Source of the DNA: Enterobacteriaceae bacterium
Lineage (GTDB): Bacteria > Pseudomonadota > Gammaproteobacteria > Enterobacterales > Enterobacteriaceae
Length of the DNA: 64,000 nt
Direction: 5' to 3'
NCBI GenBank assembly: GCA_902363335.1
Contig: CABIZV010000002.1
Coordinates: forward strand, 372,001 to 436,000
Part shown: positions 1 to 8,630 of the stretch, piece after piece
Layout: the number at the start of each line of letters is the position of its first letter
Position numbering within the stretch: the stretch's first letter is position 1
Position numbers and translations under genes: made by a program
Notes under the pieces: generated by a model
The model's database searches: none
The model's input: the letters and a program-made list of their open reading frames with translations, nothing else
Told to the model about the DNA's origin: nothing

Positions 1-320
1 TGTTCCAGCAGCGTCACCAGCTCACGCACGCCGAGTTTGCGCCGTTTGAGATTCAGCAGAACGTACATTACCTGCTGTCCTGGGCCATGATAAGTCACCT
101 GACCGCCACGGTCGCTTTGAATAACCGGAATATCGCCGGGAACCAATACGTGTTCAGCTTTGCCTGCCTGTCCTTGCGTAAACACCGGCGGGTGCTCAAC
201 CAGCCAGATTTCATCAAGCGTAGTTTCATCACGGGTATCGGTGAAGTCGTGCATGGCTTGTGAGACGGGCTCATAGGGCTGAAGGCCAAGCTGACGGATG
301 AGGAGGGTATTAAAGTCCAA
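1..320 (-). CDS. lipB: Octanoyltransferase LipB (3' end cut by window edge)
   Basis: LipB transfers the octanoyl group from octanoyl-ACP to lipoyl domains in the cytoplasm, the first step of protein lipoylation. About 106 codons are present. The reading frame opens at a TTG (318-320), preceded by GGAG in the complement of the run near 330. It gives an N-terminus related to E. coli LipB, with DEIWLVEHPPVFTQGQAGK followed by GDIPVIQSDRGGQVTYHGPG. The latter contains the conserved RGGxxTYHGPGQ motif of the family. The reading frame has no ATG at this position, so the TTG start is chosen from the ribosome site and the homology. The catalytic Cys/Lys region lies beyond the window edge. The gene follows ybeD on the same strand. 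Confidence 0.93.
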   Translation of the reverse strand, partial: MDFNTLLIRQLGLQPYEPVSQAMHDFTDTRDETTLDEIWLVEHPPVFTQGQAGKAEHVLVPGDIPVIQSDRGGQVTYHGPGQQVMYVLLNLKRRKLGVRELVTLLE

Positions 321-387
321 AACAGGGTCTCCGCAAAGAGGAGGAATGATGGACGCAGAGTATATCACAGGGAAGGAGGAGGGCGGT

Positions 388-410
388 GTTACCCGGCGAC
401 ACCGGGTAAC
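388..410 (-). terminator. Hairpin between ybeD and lipB
   Basis: Two 9-base arms (388-396 and 402-410, gttacccgg / ccgggtaac) are perfectly complementary around a 5-base loop, just past the ybeD stop codon. There is no T-run, so it may be an mRNA 3'-end stabilising hairpin or an inefficient terminator rather than a full intrinsic terminator. Confidence 0.5.
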
Positions 411-421
411 ATCAGAGGCGA

Positions 422-685
422 TTACAGCACCATACGAACAATTTCAATATTGCCTAACTCTTCATACAGCGTTTCGACCTGTTCAACGTGGGTCGCATTA
501 ATGGTAATGGACACCGAGTGGTAGTTGCCTTTGCTGCTCGGTTTTATCTGCGGAGAGTAGTCACCTGGCGCATGGCGCTGTACCACTTCAACCACCAGGT
601 CAACCAGCTCAGGTTTCGCCAGACCCATTACTTTGTAAGTAAATGGTGTAGGGAATTCAAGCAGTTCGTTCAGTTTGGTTTTCAT
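422..685 (-). CDS. ybeD: YbeD family protein (DUF493)
   Basis: An 87-residue small cytoplasmic protein of the conserved YbeD family, which has an ACT-like alpha/beta fold and sits beside lipB in enterobacteria. The start MKTKLNELLEF is chosen because GGAG lies a few bases upstream of the ATG at 683-685; a longer in-frame start would run through the dacA terminator. A role linked to lipoate synthesis is suggested only by its neighbour lipB. No catalytic motif is visible. Confidence 0.93.
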   Translation of the reverse strand: MKTKLNELLEFPTPFTYKVMGLAKPELVDLVVEVVQRHAPGDYSPQIKPSSKGNYHSVSITINATHVEQVETLYEELGNIEIVRMVL

Positions 686-700
686 GTCAGCTCCAGTGTT

Positions 701-740
701 AAAAAAGAACAACTCCCGCATCGTGGGCGGGAGTTGTTTT
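701..740 (-). terminator. Intrinsic terminator after dacA
   Basis: A GC-rich stem (about 708-718 pairing with 727-738, core aactcccgc/gcgggagtt) is followed on the minus strand by six T residues (701-706). It lies downstream of dacA and just upstream of ybeD, so it should end dacA transcripts. Confidence 0.8.
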
Positions 741-791
741 TGCTATGCGTATTATATGGGGATGGAAATCACACTTTCAAGTGGGTGATTT

Positions 792-1991
792 TTAGCCAAA
801 CCAATGGTGGAACATTAATTTAATGTAATCAATGATGTTGCCGAAGAAGTTGCCTTCAGGAATTTCCTGGAGCACCACCAGCGGACGCTGGTCGATAATC
901 TTACCGTCCAACTGGAAGTTGATGGTTCCGACCACCTGGTTTTTCTGCAATGGTGCATGCAGTTCGCTGGTGGTCAGCACGTAGCTGGCTTTCAGGTCTT
1001 TCATGCGACCACGTGGGATGGTCAGGTAAACGTCTTTGTCCACGCCCAGGGAGGCACGGTCATTATCGCCAAACCAGGCCGGTTCTGAGGCGAACTCTTT
1101 ACCCGCTTTGATTGGGTTAACGGTTTCAAAGAAACGGAAACCCCAGGTCAGCAGCTTTTTACTTTCGGTTTCACGACCTTTATAGGTACGGCCACCCATT
1201 ACCGCTGAGACCAGACGCATTTGACCTTCGGTTGCCGATGCCACCAGGTTATAGCCCGCTTTGTCAGTATGGCCGGTTTTGATGCCGTCAACGTTCAGGC
1301 TGTTATCCCACAGCAGGCCGTTACGGTTCATCTGGCGGATGCCGTTAAAGGTAAACTCTTTTTCTTTATAGATGGTGTATTCGTTCGGTACGTCGCGGAT
1401 AAGCGACTGACCAATCAGCGCCATGTCTCGTGCGGAGCTGTATTGCCCGTCAGCATCCAGGCCGTGAACGGTCTGGAAGTGGGTGTTTTTCAGGCCCAGC
1501 GCGTTGACGTAGCTGTTCATCAGGCCGACGAAAGCGTCCTGGCTGCCGGCGACATAGTCGGCCATCGCCACGCAGGCATCGTTGCCTGACTGTAGGTTAA
1601 TCCCGCGAATCAGCTGAGATACCGGCACCTGCATGCCCGGCTTCAGGAACATTAAGGATGAGCCTTTGAAAACCGGGTTGCCGGTGGCCCAGGCATCGTT
1701 GCCGATGGTGACCAGATCCGATTCTTTAAATTTACCGGCCTTCATGGCCTGGCCGATGACGTAGCTGGTCATCATTTTGGTCAGACTGGCGGGGTCGCGG
1801 CGAGTGTCGGCATTTTGTTCTGCCAGCACCTTACCTGAATTGTAATCAATAAGAATGTAGGACTCCGCGTCAATCTGCGGAACGCCTGGGATCATTGTTT
1901 TAATATTCAGGTCGTCGGCGTGAGCAGCGGAAGTCAGAGCTGCGACGGAAAGCGCCGGGATCAGTAAGCGAGCGAGGAAAGAGGTCTTCAT
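792..1991 (-). CDS. dacA: D-alanyl-D-alanine carboxypeptidase PBP5
   Basis: DacA trims the terminal D-Ala from peptidoglycan pentapeptides in the periplasm and influences cell diameter and shape. The chosen start gives 399 residues (E. coli 403), with a Sec signal peptide of about 25 residues ending SAAHA. The serine-peptidase motifs are all present: SLTK (residues 69-72, acyl Ser), SGN near residue 135 and KTG in GIKTGHTD near residue 240. The C-terminal amphipathic tail IDYIKLMFHHWFG is the membrane anchor of this family. A further in-frame ATG 24 codons upstream would spoil the signal peptide and is rejected. It follows rlpA on the same strand with about 140 bp between them. Confidence 0.97.
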   Translation of the reverse strand: MKTSFLARLLIPALSVAALTSAAHADDLNIKTMIPGVPQIDAESYILIDYNSGKVLAEQNADTRRDPASLTKMMTSYVIGQAMKAGKFKESDLVTIGNDAWATGNPVFKGSSLMFLKPGMQVPVSQLIRGINLQSGNDACVAMADYVAGSQDAFVGLMNSYVNALGLKNTHFQTVHGLDADGQYSSARDMALIGQSLIRDVPNEYTIYKEKEFTFNGIRQMNRNGLLWDNSLNVDGIKTGHTDKAGYNLVASATEGQMRLVSAVMGGRTYKGRETESKKLLTWGFRFFETVNPIKAGKEFASEPAWFGDNDRASLGVDKDVYLTIPRGRMKDLKASYVLTTSELHAPLQKNQVVGTINFQLDGKIIDQRPLVVLQEIPEGNFFGNIIDYIKLMFHHWFG

Positions 1992-2129
1992 GGTCAAAAC
2001 AACGACATCCGTGATGGAGTGAAAAAAGTGCCTTACTATAACAAATGCCCCAAGGACAGGCATCCGACATCGTATAAGACTTTGTTAAAGACTTTTACAT
2101 ATACGAAAATTCGGATACCTCTGGGCGTT

Positions 2130-3239
2130 CTAGTTGGCGCGTGTAATAAACGATTGCAGCTGCGCTTCGCTCTGCAAACGTTGCTGTAAGGTACTGGCTT
2201 CGCCTTTGCTGCTAAACGGCCCGAGCTGGATACGCCAGACGGCACCGTTTTGCGTCACGCGGCCGGGAACAGAAAATTGCTGGCTCAGGCGCTGCTGGTA
2301 CTGCTGGGCACGAGCCTGATCGCTGACGGCACCGACCTGAACGACAAAATCGCCCGTTGCAGCGGCCGCTGCGGGAGCGGCTACGGCGGCAGGTGCCGCG
2401 CTTGCGGGCGCGGTTACCGGCGCGCTAACAGGGGCGGTAGCCGGAGCTGACGCCGCCGGAGCGGTGTCTTCAAGCACGCCGCTATTGAGCGGTGTTGGTG
2501 CTCCCAGGAACCCTCCGCTTTTCACCGGCGCGCCTTCGCCGGCATTTTCAGAGGTCAGCGTGTCATTGCTGATGGCACGAACATCACCTTGCGGTGTCGC
2601 AGCCATCGGTGCCGAAGAGGCGCTACCCATGCCGCCGCTTAAGTCTGGGCGAGCCGGGAGTGCGTAAGTCTGTTTGGCGACGGTCGTACAGGCCATTCCT
2701 GGCCCTGACAGTGAACCATCCTGCGCCACAATAATAGGGTCGATACGAACCTTGGTATTGTTCGACGTATTCAGACGGTCTGCGGAGGCGCGCGAGAGCG
2801 AAATAACGCGATCGTTACCGTAAGGGCCACGATCGTTAATGCGCACCACGATCATCCGGCCGTTGGCCAGGTTAGTGATTCGCGCATAGCTCGGGATAGG
2901 CAGCGTCGGATGAGCGGCGGTAAGCTGGTTCGGATCGAACGTTTCACCGCTTGCCGTCAGATTGCTGCCCGGTTCGGCGTCATAAATGGCGGCGAAACCG
3001 GCCTGGCTGAAGTTTGACGGATCCTGGACGATTTTGTATTTTTTACCGTCGCGCTCGTAGTCCTGATTGGCGGTGGCATTCAGCGGTTCAAAGCGTGGAT
3101 CGGCCCCGCTAATTTCGACCGTTGGGCCATTACATACCGCAGGTTGTGGTGCTGAAACGGTCTGCTGTTGAACATCATCACTCGAACAAGCCGCCAGCAG
3201 CCCTGCCGCTATGCAGATCCCAAGCCATTGCTTACGCAT
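2130..3239 (-). CDS. rlpA: Septal ring lytic transglycosylase RlpA (lipoprotein)
   Basis: 369 residues. The N-terminus is a lipoprotein signal with the lipobox LLAACSS, so the mature protein should be lipid-anchored, probably in the outer membrane. A double-psi beta-barrel domain follows (about residues 75-180, with YGNDRVISLSRAS and RINDRGPYG). A long Ala/Pro-rich linker (about 225-295) leads to a C-terminal SPOR domain (about 295-369) that binds denuded glycan at the septum. In Pseudomonas the family has lytic transglycosylase activity on naked glycans; in E. coli the role is less clear. The gene lies 10 bp downstream of mrdB in the elongasome cluster. Confidence 0.95.
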   Translation of the reverse strand: MRKQWLGICIAAGLLAACSSDDVQQQTVSAPQPAVCNGPTVEISGADPRFEPLNATANQDYERDGKKYKIVQDPSNFSQAGFAAIYDAEPGSNLTASGETFDPNQLTAAHPTLPIPSYARITNLANGRMIVVRINDRGPYGNDRVISLSRASADRLNTSNNTKVRIDPIIVAQDGSLSGPGMACTTVAKQTYALPARPDLSGGMGSASSAPMAATPQGDVRAISNDTLTSENAGEGAPVKSGGFLGAPTPLNSGVLEDTAPAASAPATAPVSAPVTAPASAAPAAVAAPAAAAATGDFVVQVGAVSDQARAQQYQQRLSQQFSVPGRVTQNGAVWRIQLGPFSSKGEASTLQQRLQSEAQLQSFITRAN

Positions 3240-3249
3240 TGAGCACCCC

Positions 3250-4362
3250 TTAGACGCTTTTTGACAACATTTTTCTGTGGGTATGTATCGACATAACGAT
3301 ACCGAACCCGGCCATCAGTACGATAAGGGCGGAACCCCCGTAGCTGACTAACGGCAGCGGCACGCCGACCACCGGCAAGATGCCACTTACCATACCAATA
3401 TTTACGAATACATAAACGAATAAAATCAACATCAACCCCCCGGCCATCACGCGGCCAAAGGTGGTTTGCGCCTGAGCGGCAATCCATAAGCCGCGCATAA
3501 TCAGCAGCACGTAGAGCGCCAGCAGCACCAGGATACCGATAAGCCCTAACTCTTCGGCCAGCACCGCGAAAATAAAGTCGGTGTGACGTTCAGGCAGGAA
3601 TTCCAGCTGCGATTGTGTACCGTGCAGCCAGCCTTTACCGCGCAGCCCCCCGGAGCCAATGGCGATTTTAGACTGGATGATGTGGTAGCCCGCGCCCAGC
3701 GGGTCGGATTCGGGATCGAGCAGCATCATCACGCGTTGGCGCTGATAATCGTGCATCAGGAAGAACCACAAAATCGGAATAAAGGCGGCCACCAGCAGGA
3801 CGGCAACCAGAATCAAGCGCCAGCTCAAGCCTGAGAGGAATAAAACGAACAGGCCGGACAGCGCAACCAGAATCGAGGTGCCGAGGTCAGGCTGGGCGGC
3901 AACCAGCAGGGTTGGCATGAAAATCAATACCAGCGCAATGGCGGTATTTTTCAGCGAAGGCGGACAGACATCACGGTTGATAAAGCGCGCCACCATTAAG
4001 GGCACGGCAATTTTAGCAATCTCTGATGGCTGGAAACGGACGATACCGAGGTCAAGCCAGCGCTGCGCCCCTTTGGATATCGCCCCAAAGGCGTCAACCG
4101 CCACCAGCAGAATAATACAGATAATGTAGAGCCAGGGCGCCCAGCCTTCATAGACGCGTGGGGGGATCTGCGCCATCACCACCATGATAACCAGCCCCAT
4201 GGCGATCTGGCCGATTTTGCGTTCGGTCATCCCCATATCCTGGCCGCTGGCGCTCCAGATTACCAGCGCGCTGTAGGTCAGCAGCGCCAGCAGGATCAGC
4301 AGCATCGCTGGGTCGATATGGATTTTATCCCAGAAGGATTTTTTATTCGGATTATCCGTCAT
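3250..4362 (-). CDS. mrdB: Rod-shape SEDS glycosyltransferase RodA
   Basis: 370 residues with about ten hydrophobic membrane segments. RodA is the SEDS-family peptidoglycan polymerase of the Rod complex and works with PBP2 in lateral wall elongation. Typical SEDS segments are seen, such as KGAQRWLDLGIVRFQPSEIAK and the C-terminal GVPLPLVSYGGSALIVLM. The gene starts 2 bp after the mrdA stop region, so the two are translated as an operon and their products form one complex. The length equals that of E. coli RodA. Confidence 0.97.
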   Translation of the reverse strand: MTDNPNKKSFWDKIHIDPAMLLILLALLTYSALVIWSASGQDMGMTERKIGQIAMGLVIMVVMAQIPPRVYEGWAPWLYIICIILLVAVDAFGAISKGAQRWLDLGIVRFQPSEIAKIAVPLMVARFINRDVCPPSLKNTAIALVLIFMPTLLVAAQPDLGTSILVALSGLFVLFLSGLSWRLILVAVLLVAAFIPILWFFLMHDYQRQRVMMLLDPESDPLGAGYHIIQSKIAIGSGGLRGKGWLHGTQSQLEFLPERHTDFIFAVLAEELGLIGILVLLALYVLLIMRGLWIAAQAQTTFGRVMAGGLMLILFVYVFVNIGMVSGILPVVGVPLPLVSYGGSALIVLMAGFGIVMSIHTHRKMLSKSV

Positions 4363-4364
4363 GA

Positions 4365-6266
4365 TTATTGGTCCTCCGCCGCGGTAGCCGCTGGATTTTC
4401 GGCTGGCAGGTCGGTGTTGTTATCACCCAGCATGATGTGGTCAAGAATCTGACGCATGATGGTACCCACCGCCGGGCCTGCGCCGCCGTTTTCTAAAATG
4501 ATCGCCACAGCAACCTGTGGATCATTATAAGGGGCAAAGGCGGTCATCAATTTATGGTCACGCAAGCGCTCGGCAATACGATGCGCGTTATACGTTTCGT
4601 TGGCTTTCAGGCCAAAGACCTGTGCCGTACCGGATTTCGCCGCGATTTTATAAGGCGCGCTGGCAAAGTATTTATGCGCAGTACCGTTGCCACGGTTGGC
4701 GACGCCATACATCCCGTCTTTGGCAATTTCCCAGAAGCCGGAGTGGATATCGCCAATCGGCGGTTCCTGCGGCTGCATCCACGGCACCTTTTTGCCTTCT
4801 TCGACGGTGCTTGCCAGAAGGTGAGGGGTTTTAATGATGCCGTCGTTAATCAGGATCATCAGCGCCTTGCTCATCTGGATAGGCGTTGCCGTCCAGTAGC
4901 CCTGACCGATACCCACCGGAATGGTGTCACCCTGATACCACGGCTTTTTAAAGCGTTTTAGCTTCCAGTCGCGGGTTGGCATGTTCCCGGAGCGCTCTTC
5001 TGAGAGGTCGATGCCGGTATAGTCGCCGTAGCCAAATTTGGTCATCCATTCTGACAGACGGTCGATGCCCATGTCGTAGGCGACCTGGTAGAAGAAGGTA
5101 TCCGCGGATTCTTCCAGCGCTTTGGTGACGTTCAGGTGGCCGTGGCCCCATTTTTTCCAGTCACGATAGCGTTTTTCAGAGCCGGGCAGTTGCCACCAGC
5201 CCGGGTCAAACAGGCTGGTATTGCGGTTGATTACCCCCGCGCTCATTGCCGAGACGGCGACGTAAGGTTTTACCGTAGATGCCGGTGGATAGACCCCCTG
5301 CGTGGCACGGTTCACCAGCGGCGTATTCGGGTCGTTCAACAGACCGCTGTAGTCTTTACTGGAGATACCATCGACGAACAGATTCGGGTCGTAGCTTGGC
5401 ATTGATACCAGCGCCAGAATGCTGCCGGTGCGCGGGTCGGTAACCACCACGGCGGCGCGGCTCCCTGCCAGCAGCGTTTCAATATACTGCTGAAGCTTCA
5501 GGTCGATGGTCAGGTAAATATCGTGTCCCGCCTGTGGCGGCACTTCTTTAAGCTGGCGAATCACGCGGCCACGGTTGTTGACTTCAACCTCTTCATAGCC
5601 GGTCTGGCCGTGCAATATGTCTTCGTAATAGCGCTCGATACCGAGTTTGCCAATATCATGCGTGGCGGCGTAGTTGGCAAGCTTACCGTCTTTATCCAGT
5701 CTATCGACGTCTTTATCGTTAATTTTGGAGACATAGCCGATAACGTGGGTCAGGGCAGAGCCGTAAGGATAGAAGCGGCGTTTATAGCCTTTCACTTCTA
5801 CGCCCGGGAAGCGGTACTGGTTGACGGCAAAGCGCGCCACCTGCACTTCGGTGAGGTTAGTTTTAAGCGGTATTGACGTAAAACGGTGTGAACGGGCGCG
5901 CTCTTTTTTGAAAGCGGCAATATCGTCATCGGTAAGATCAACCACGCTACGCAGACCATCGATGGTCTGCTGTACGCTGTCGACCTTCTCCGGCATGATT
6001 TCCAGCTGGTAGATTGTCCGGTTTAACGCCAGCGGTGCGCCGTTGCGATCGTAAATGATGCCGCGGCTTGGGGCGATAGGAACCAGTTTGATACGGTTTT
6101 CGTTAGAACGCGTCTGGTAGTCGGTGAAACGCACAATCTGTAAATTGTAGAGATTGGCAATCAGCACGCCGGTCAGCAGCAAAATTCCCAAAAAAGCGAC
6201 CACCGCCCGGCGCACAAAGAGCGCGGACTCTGCCGTATAGTCGCGAAAAGAATTCTGTAGTTTCAT
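4365..6266 (-). CDS. mrdA: Penicillin-binding protein 2 (elongation transpeptidase)
   Basis: 633 residues, the same length as E. coli PBP2. There is a short cytoplasmic N-terminus and one membrane anchor (about residues 19-42, VVAFLGILLLTGVLIANLYN), then a periplasmic pedestal/dimerisation domain and a transpeptidase domain. The active-site motifs are ASTVKPY (SxxK, Ser near 330), SADTFFYQ (SxN-type) and KSGTAQ. PBP2 cross-links peptidoglycan made by RodA and is essential for rod shape. The gene lies between rlmH and mrdB on the same strand. Confidence 0.97.
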   Translation of the reverse strand: MKLQNSFRDYTAESALFVRRAVVAFLGILLLTGVLIANLYNLQIVRFTDYQTRSNENRIKLVPIAPSRGIIYDRNGAPLALNRTIYQLEIMPEKVDSVQQTIDGLRSVVDLTDDDIAAFKKERARSHRFTSIPLKTNLTEVQVARFAVNQYRFPGVEVKGYKRRFYPYGSALTHVIGYVSKINDKDVDRLDKDGKLANYAATHDIGKLGIERYYEDILHGQTGYEEVEVNNRGRVIRQLKEVPPQAGHDIYLTIDLKLQQYIETLLAGSRAAVVVTDPRTGSILALVSMPSYDPNLFVDGISSKDYSGLLNDPNTPLVNRATQGVYPPASTVKPYVAVSAMSAGVINRNTSLFDPGWWQLPGSEKRYRDWKKWGHGHLNVTKALEESADTFFYQVAYDMGIDRLSEWMTKFGYGDYTGIDLSEERSGNMPTRDWKLKRFKKPWYQGDTIPVGIGQGYWTATPIQMSKALMILINDGIIKTPHLLASTVEEGKKVPWMQPQEPPIGDIHSGFWEIAKDGMYGVANRGNGTAHKYFASAPYKIAAKSGTAQVFGLKANETYNAHRIAERLRDHKLMTAFAPYNDPQVAVAIILENGGAGPAVGTIMRQILDHIMLGDNNTDLPAENPAATAAEDQ

Positions 6267-6292
6267 TCGCTGCTTAATCTACCCAGGTCTCA

Positions 6293-6760
6293 TTACTCAC
6301 GGTGGTAAGGGTGGTTGGTGGTGATGCTCCACGCCCGATAGAGGCTTTCAGCAACCAGCACGCGCACGAGCGGGTGAGGGAGCGTCAATGTGGAGAGTGA
6401 CCAACTTTGTTCTGCTGCGGCTTTACATGCTGGAGAAAGACCTTCAGGGCCGCCAATCAGCAAACTGACGTCACGACCATCAAGCTTCCAGCGTTCCAGC
6501 TCGCGAGCAAGCTGGGGGGTATCCCAGGGCTTTCCAGGGATATCCAGCGTGACGATACGGTTTTTCCCCGCGGCGGCGATCATCATCTCGCCTTCTTTAT
6601 CCAGAATACGTTTGATATCCGCATTCTTACCGCGTTTACCGGCAGGAATTTCCACCAGTTCGAACGGCATATCTTTCGGAAAACGACGCAGGTATTCGGT
6701 AAAACCGGTTTGTACCCAATCCGGCATTTTGGTGCCGACGGCGACCAACTGCAGCTTCAC
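6293..6760 (-). CDS. rlmH: 23S rRNA pseudouridine-1915 N3-methyltransferase RlmH
   Basis: 155 residues, the standard length of this SPOUT-family enzyme. RlmH methylates pseudouridine 1915 in helix 69 of 23S rRNA on assembled 70S ribosomes, using S-adenosylmethionine. The C-terminal knot region is visible as LLIGGPEGLSPACKAAA and LPHPLVRVLVAESLYRAWSI, followed by the terminal NHPYHRE. The start codon is 3 bp from the rsfS stop, and the mrdA start follows 26 bp downstream, which indicates one transcription unit. Confidence 0.97.
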   Translation of the reverse strand: MKLQLVAVGTKMPDWVQTGFTEYLRRFPKDMPFELVEIPAGKRGKNADIKRILDKEGEMMIAAAGKNRIVTLDIPGKPWDTPQLARELERWKLDGRDVSLLIGGPEGLSPACKAAAEQSWSLSTLTLPHPLVRVLVAESLYRAWSITTNHPYHRE

Positions 6761-6763
6761 AAC

Positions 6764-7081
6764 TTAACCCCAGAGCTTTTCCAGTTCATACAGACGACGG
6801 CTCTCTTCCTGCATGACGTGGACGATAACATCGCCTAAATCGACGACGATCCAATCGGCTACGTTTTCGCCTTCAACGCCCAGTGGCAGCAAACCGGCAG
6901 CGCGGGATTCCTGAACCACATGATCGGCAATGGACATAACGTGGCGGCTGGAAGTACCGGTGCAAATAATCATGCAATCGGTGATGCTGGATTTACCGTG
7001 AACATCGATAGTGACGATATCCTGACCTTTCAAATCATCAATTTTGTCAGCAACAAAATCCTGGAGTTCTTTACCCTGCAA
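6764..7081 (-). CDS. rsfS: Ribosomal silencing factor RsfS
   Basis: 105 residues from a TTG start at 7079-7081, preceded by a strong GGGGG ribosome site on the minus strand. RsfS binds ribosomal protein uL14 and blocks 30S-50S joining when nutrients are short. The family block SSITDCMIICTGTSSRHV is present, followed by the conserved end QEESRRLYELEKLWG. An in-frame ATG 23 codons further up gives a hydrophobic extension (SGCFILFIF) without family support, so the TTG start is preferred. It is the first gene of the rsfS-rlmH-mrdAB-rlpA run. Confidence 0.95.
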   Translation of the reverse strand: MQGKELQDFVADKIDDLKGQDIVTIDVHGKSSITDCMIICTGTSSRHVMSIADHVVQESRAAGLLPLGVEGENVADWIVVDLGDVIVHVMQEESRRLYELEKLWG

Positions 7082-7339
7082 GTGTTCCCCCTGGGGTGTG
7101 AAGATAAACAATATAAAACAGCCCGACAGTATACCCGAACTGAACGTCATGTCGGGATTAAAAACGGCTACTGCCGTTCAGGCGGGCTATCATCCCATTC
7201 ATTAATGCCGATTGCATCGCCATTTTTGTAAAACAATTTCTGTCTACAAATGCTGGCGGGGATGTTTTCAGGCTGCGGAGAATAACAGTCTATTTATGTG
7301 TGTCAATGGATTGGCGAGTCTCAGCGGCAGAAATCCGTT

Positions 7340-7951
7340 TTATCCCTCGTCTGGCAACCAGATAGCGCGGCTATTGAGGACTCTGAGCGTGGCAAACTCG
7401 GGCGAAAAATCAATGACGCTCCATGCGCCATGATCGATGCGAAAATGCCACATGCTGGCGGTCGGCATCCCTAACAGCAACGCCGTTAACAGGCTGAGAA
7501 CGCCCTGATGGCTGACAATAAGCAAATTCTGGTCATCGTAATGGGCAAGCTCTGCGGCGAAATCACTGACGCGCTGTGAAAAGGCGGGAAAGCCTTCTCC
7601 ATTGGTGGGCGCGGCATGTTGCCAGTCATTACACCAGGCGGCGTAGTTTTCTTTATCTTCGACCTGCAGGTCGCGGTGATGGCGCATTTCCCAGTCGCCA
7701 AAGAACATCTCGTTTAGCCGTGAGTGGGGTGTAACCGGAATATTACGCTCAGCTAATAACAGCCGGGCGGTGAGGTGAGTTCGCTCTAATTCGCTGCATA
7801 AAACGCGATCGAAGGGCACCTGGCGCAGCATATCGCCTAACCGCCGCGCCTGGGCCTGGCCTTTTTCGGTAAGCGGCGTCGGGGCATGTCCGCTATAAAG
7901 TCCGGCAACGTTGGCTTCGGTTTCGCCATGACGCACTAACCAGAGTTTCAT
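7340..7951 (-). CDS. cobC: Adenosylcobalamin/alpha-ribazole phosphatase CobC
   Basis: 203 residues of the histidine phosphatase superfamily. The catalytic RHGET motif is at residues 8-12 (LVRHGETEAN), and the second His is in VSHQGVLSLL. CobC removes the 5'-phosphate from alpha-ribazole phosphate or from adenosylcobalamin phosphate in nucleotide loop assembly. It lies just downstream of nadD, as in E. coli and Salmonella. About 260 bp separate it from rsfS. Confidence 0.93.
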   Translation of the reverse strand: MKLWLVRHGETEANVAGLYSGHAPTPLTEKGQAQARRLGDMLRQVPFDRVLCSELERTHLTARLLLAERNIPVTPHSRLNEMFFGDWEMRHHRDLQVEDKENYAAWCNDWQHAAPTNGEGFPAFSQRVSDFAAELAHYDDQNLLIVSHQGVLSLLTALLLGMPTASMWHFRIDHGAWSVIDFSPEFATLRVLNSRAIWLPDEG

Positions 7952-7978
7952 GCTGCGTTTCCCCTCAATGCGACGGCC

Positions 7979-8629
7979 CTATGCGCCGTGGTGATACAAA
8001 CCTTGCTGCATGATGTAGGCCAGCACTGCTTCCGGCATCATCTCTGCGCATGACTCATCGCGTTCGAGACGCTCACGTATCAGGGTAGCGGAAACGTCAA
8101 ACCACGGCGTTTCGGCGAGATAGATTTTTCCCGCAGGCTGATTATGCAGTTCTTCAATATTGCTGGTGAGGTGTTTATCCAGCCAATGCTGGTAATCCTC
8201 TTGCGCCATTGTCAGGGGATATCCCGGGCGGCGGGTGACCAGCAAATGGGCGTTTTCTAAAATAGTTTCGTAACGATGCCAACTGGGAAAGGTGAGCAGG
8301 GAATCCTGGCCGATAATAAAGGCCAGCGGTTTCTCAGGCCCTTGTTCCTGGCGCCATTCCTGAAGGGTATCTGCCGTGAAGGACGGCGTATCGCGGCGCA
8401 GTTCCCGCTCGTCGAGCACAAACAGCGGCTTATCGGCAATCGCCAGCTCGACCATCAGTTTGCGTTGCTCGCTGCTGGCTTCCGGTTGCGGACGATGCGG
8501 CGGCACATTGTTGGGCATAATAATTACCCGCGAAAGGCCAATCTGGTTGGCCAGAATTTCCACCGGCTTCAGGTGACCATAATGAATGGGATCGAACGTC
8601 CCACCGAAAAGCGCCTGTAGTTTTGCCAT
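7979..8629 (-). CDS. nadD: Nicotinate-mononucleotide adenylyltransferase NadD
   Basis: 216 residues from the ATG at 8627-8629. NadD adenylates nicotinic acid mononucleotide to deamido-NAD, an essential step in NAD synthesis. The nucleotidyltransferase motif GGTFDPIHYGHLK (residues 8-20) and the C-terminal ISTTxxR-like VSATLIRERL are present. Translation starts next to the holA stop codon (TGA at 8631-8633), so the two are coupled. A start three codons upstream (MDDMAKL) overlaps the holA end and is possible; the much longer frame into holA is not. Confidence 0.95.
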   Translation of the reverse strand: MAKLQALFGGTFDPIHYGHLKPVEILANQIGLSRVIIMPNNVPPHRPQPEASSEQRKLMVELAIADKPLFVLDERELRRDTPSFTADTLQEWRQEQGPEKPLAFIIGQDSLLTFPSWHRYETILENAHLLVTRRPGYPLTMAQEDYQHWLDKHLTSNIEELHNQPAGKIYLAETPWFDVSATLIRERLERDESCAEMMPEAVLAYIMQQGLYHHGA

Positions 8630-8630
8630 A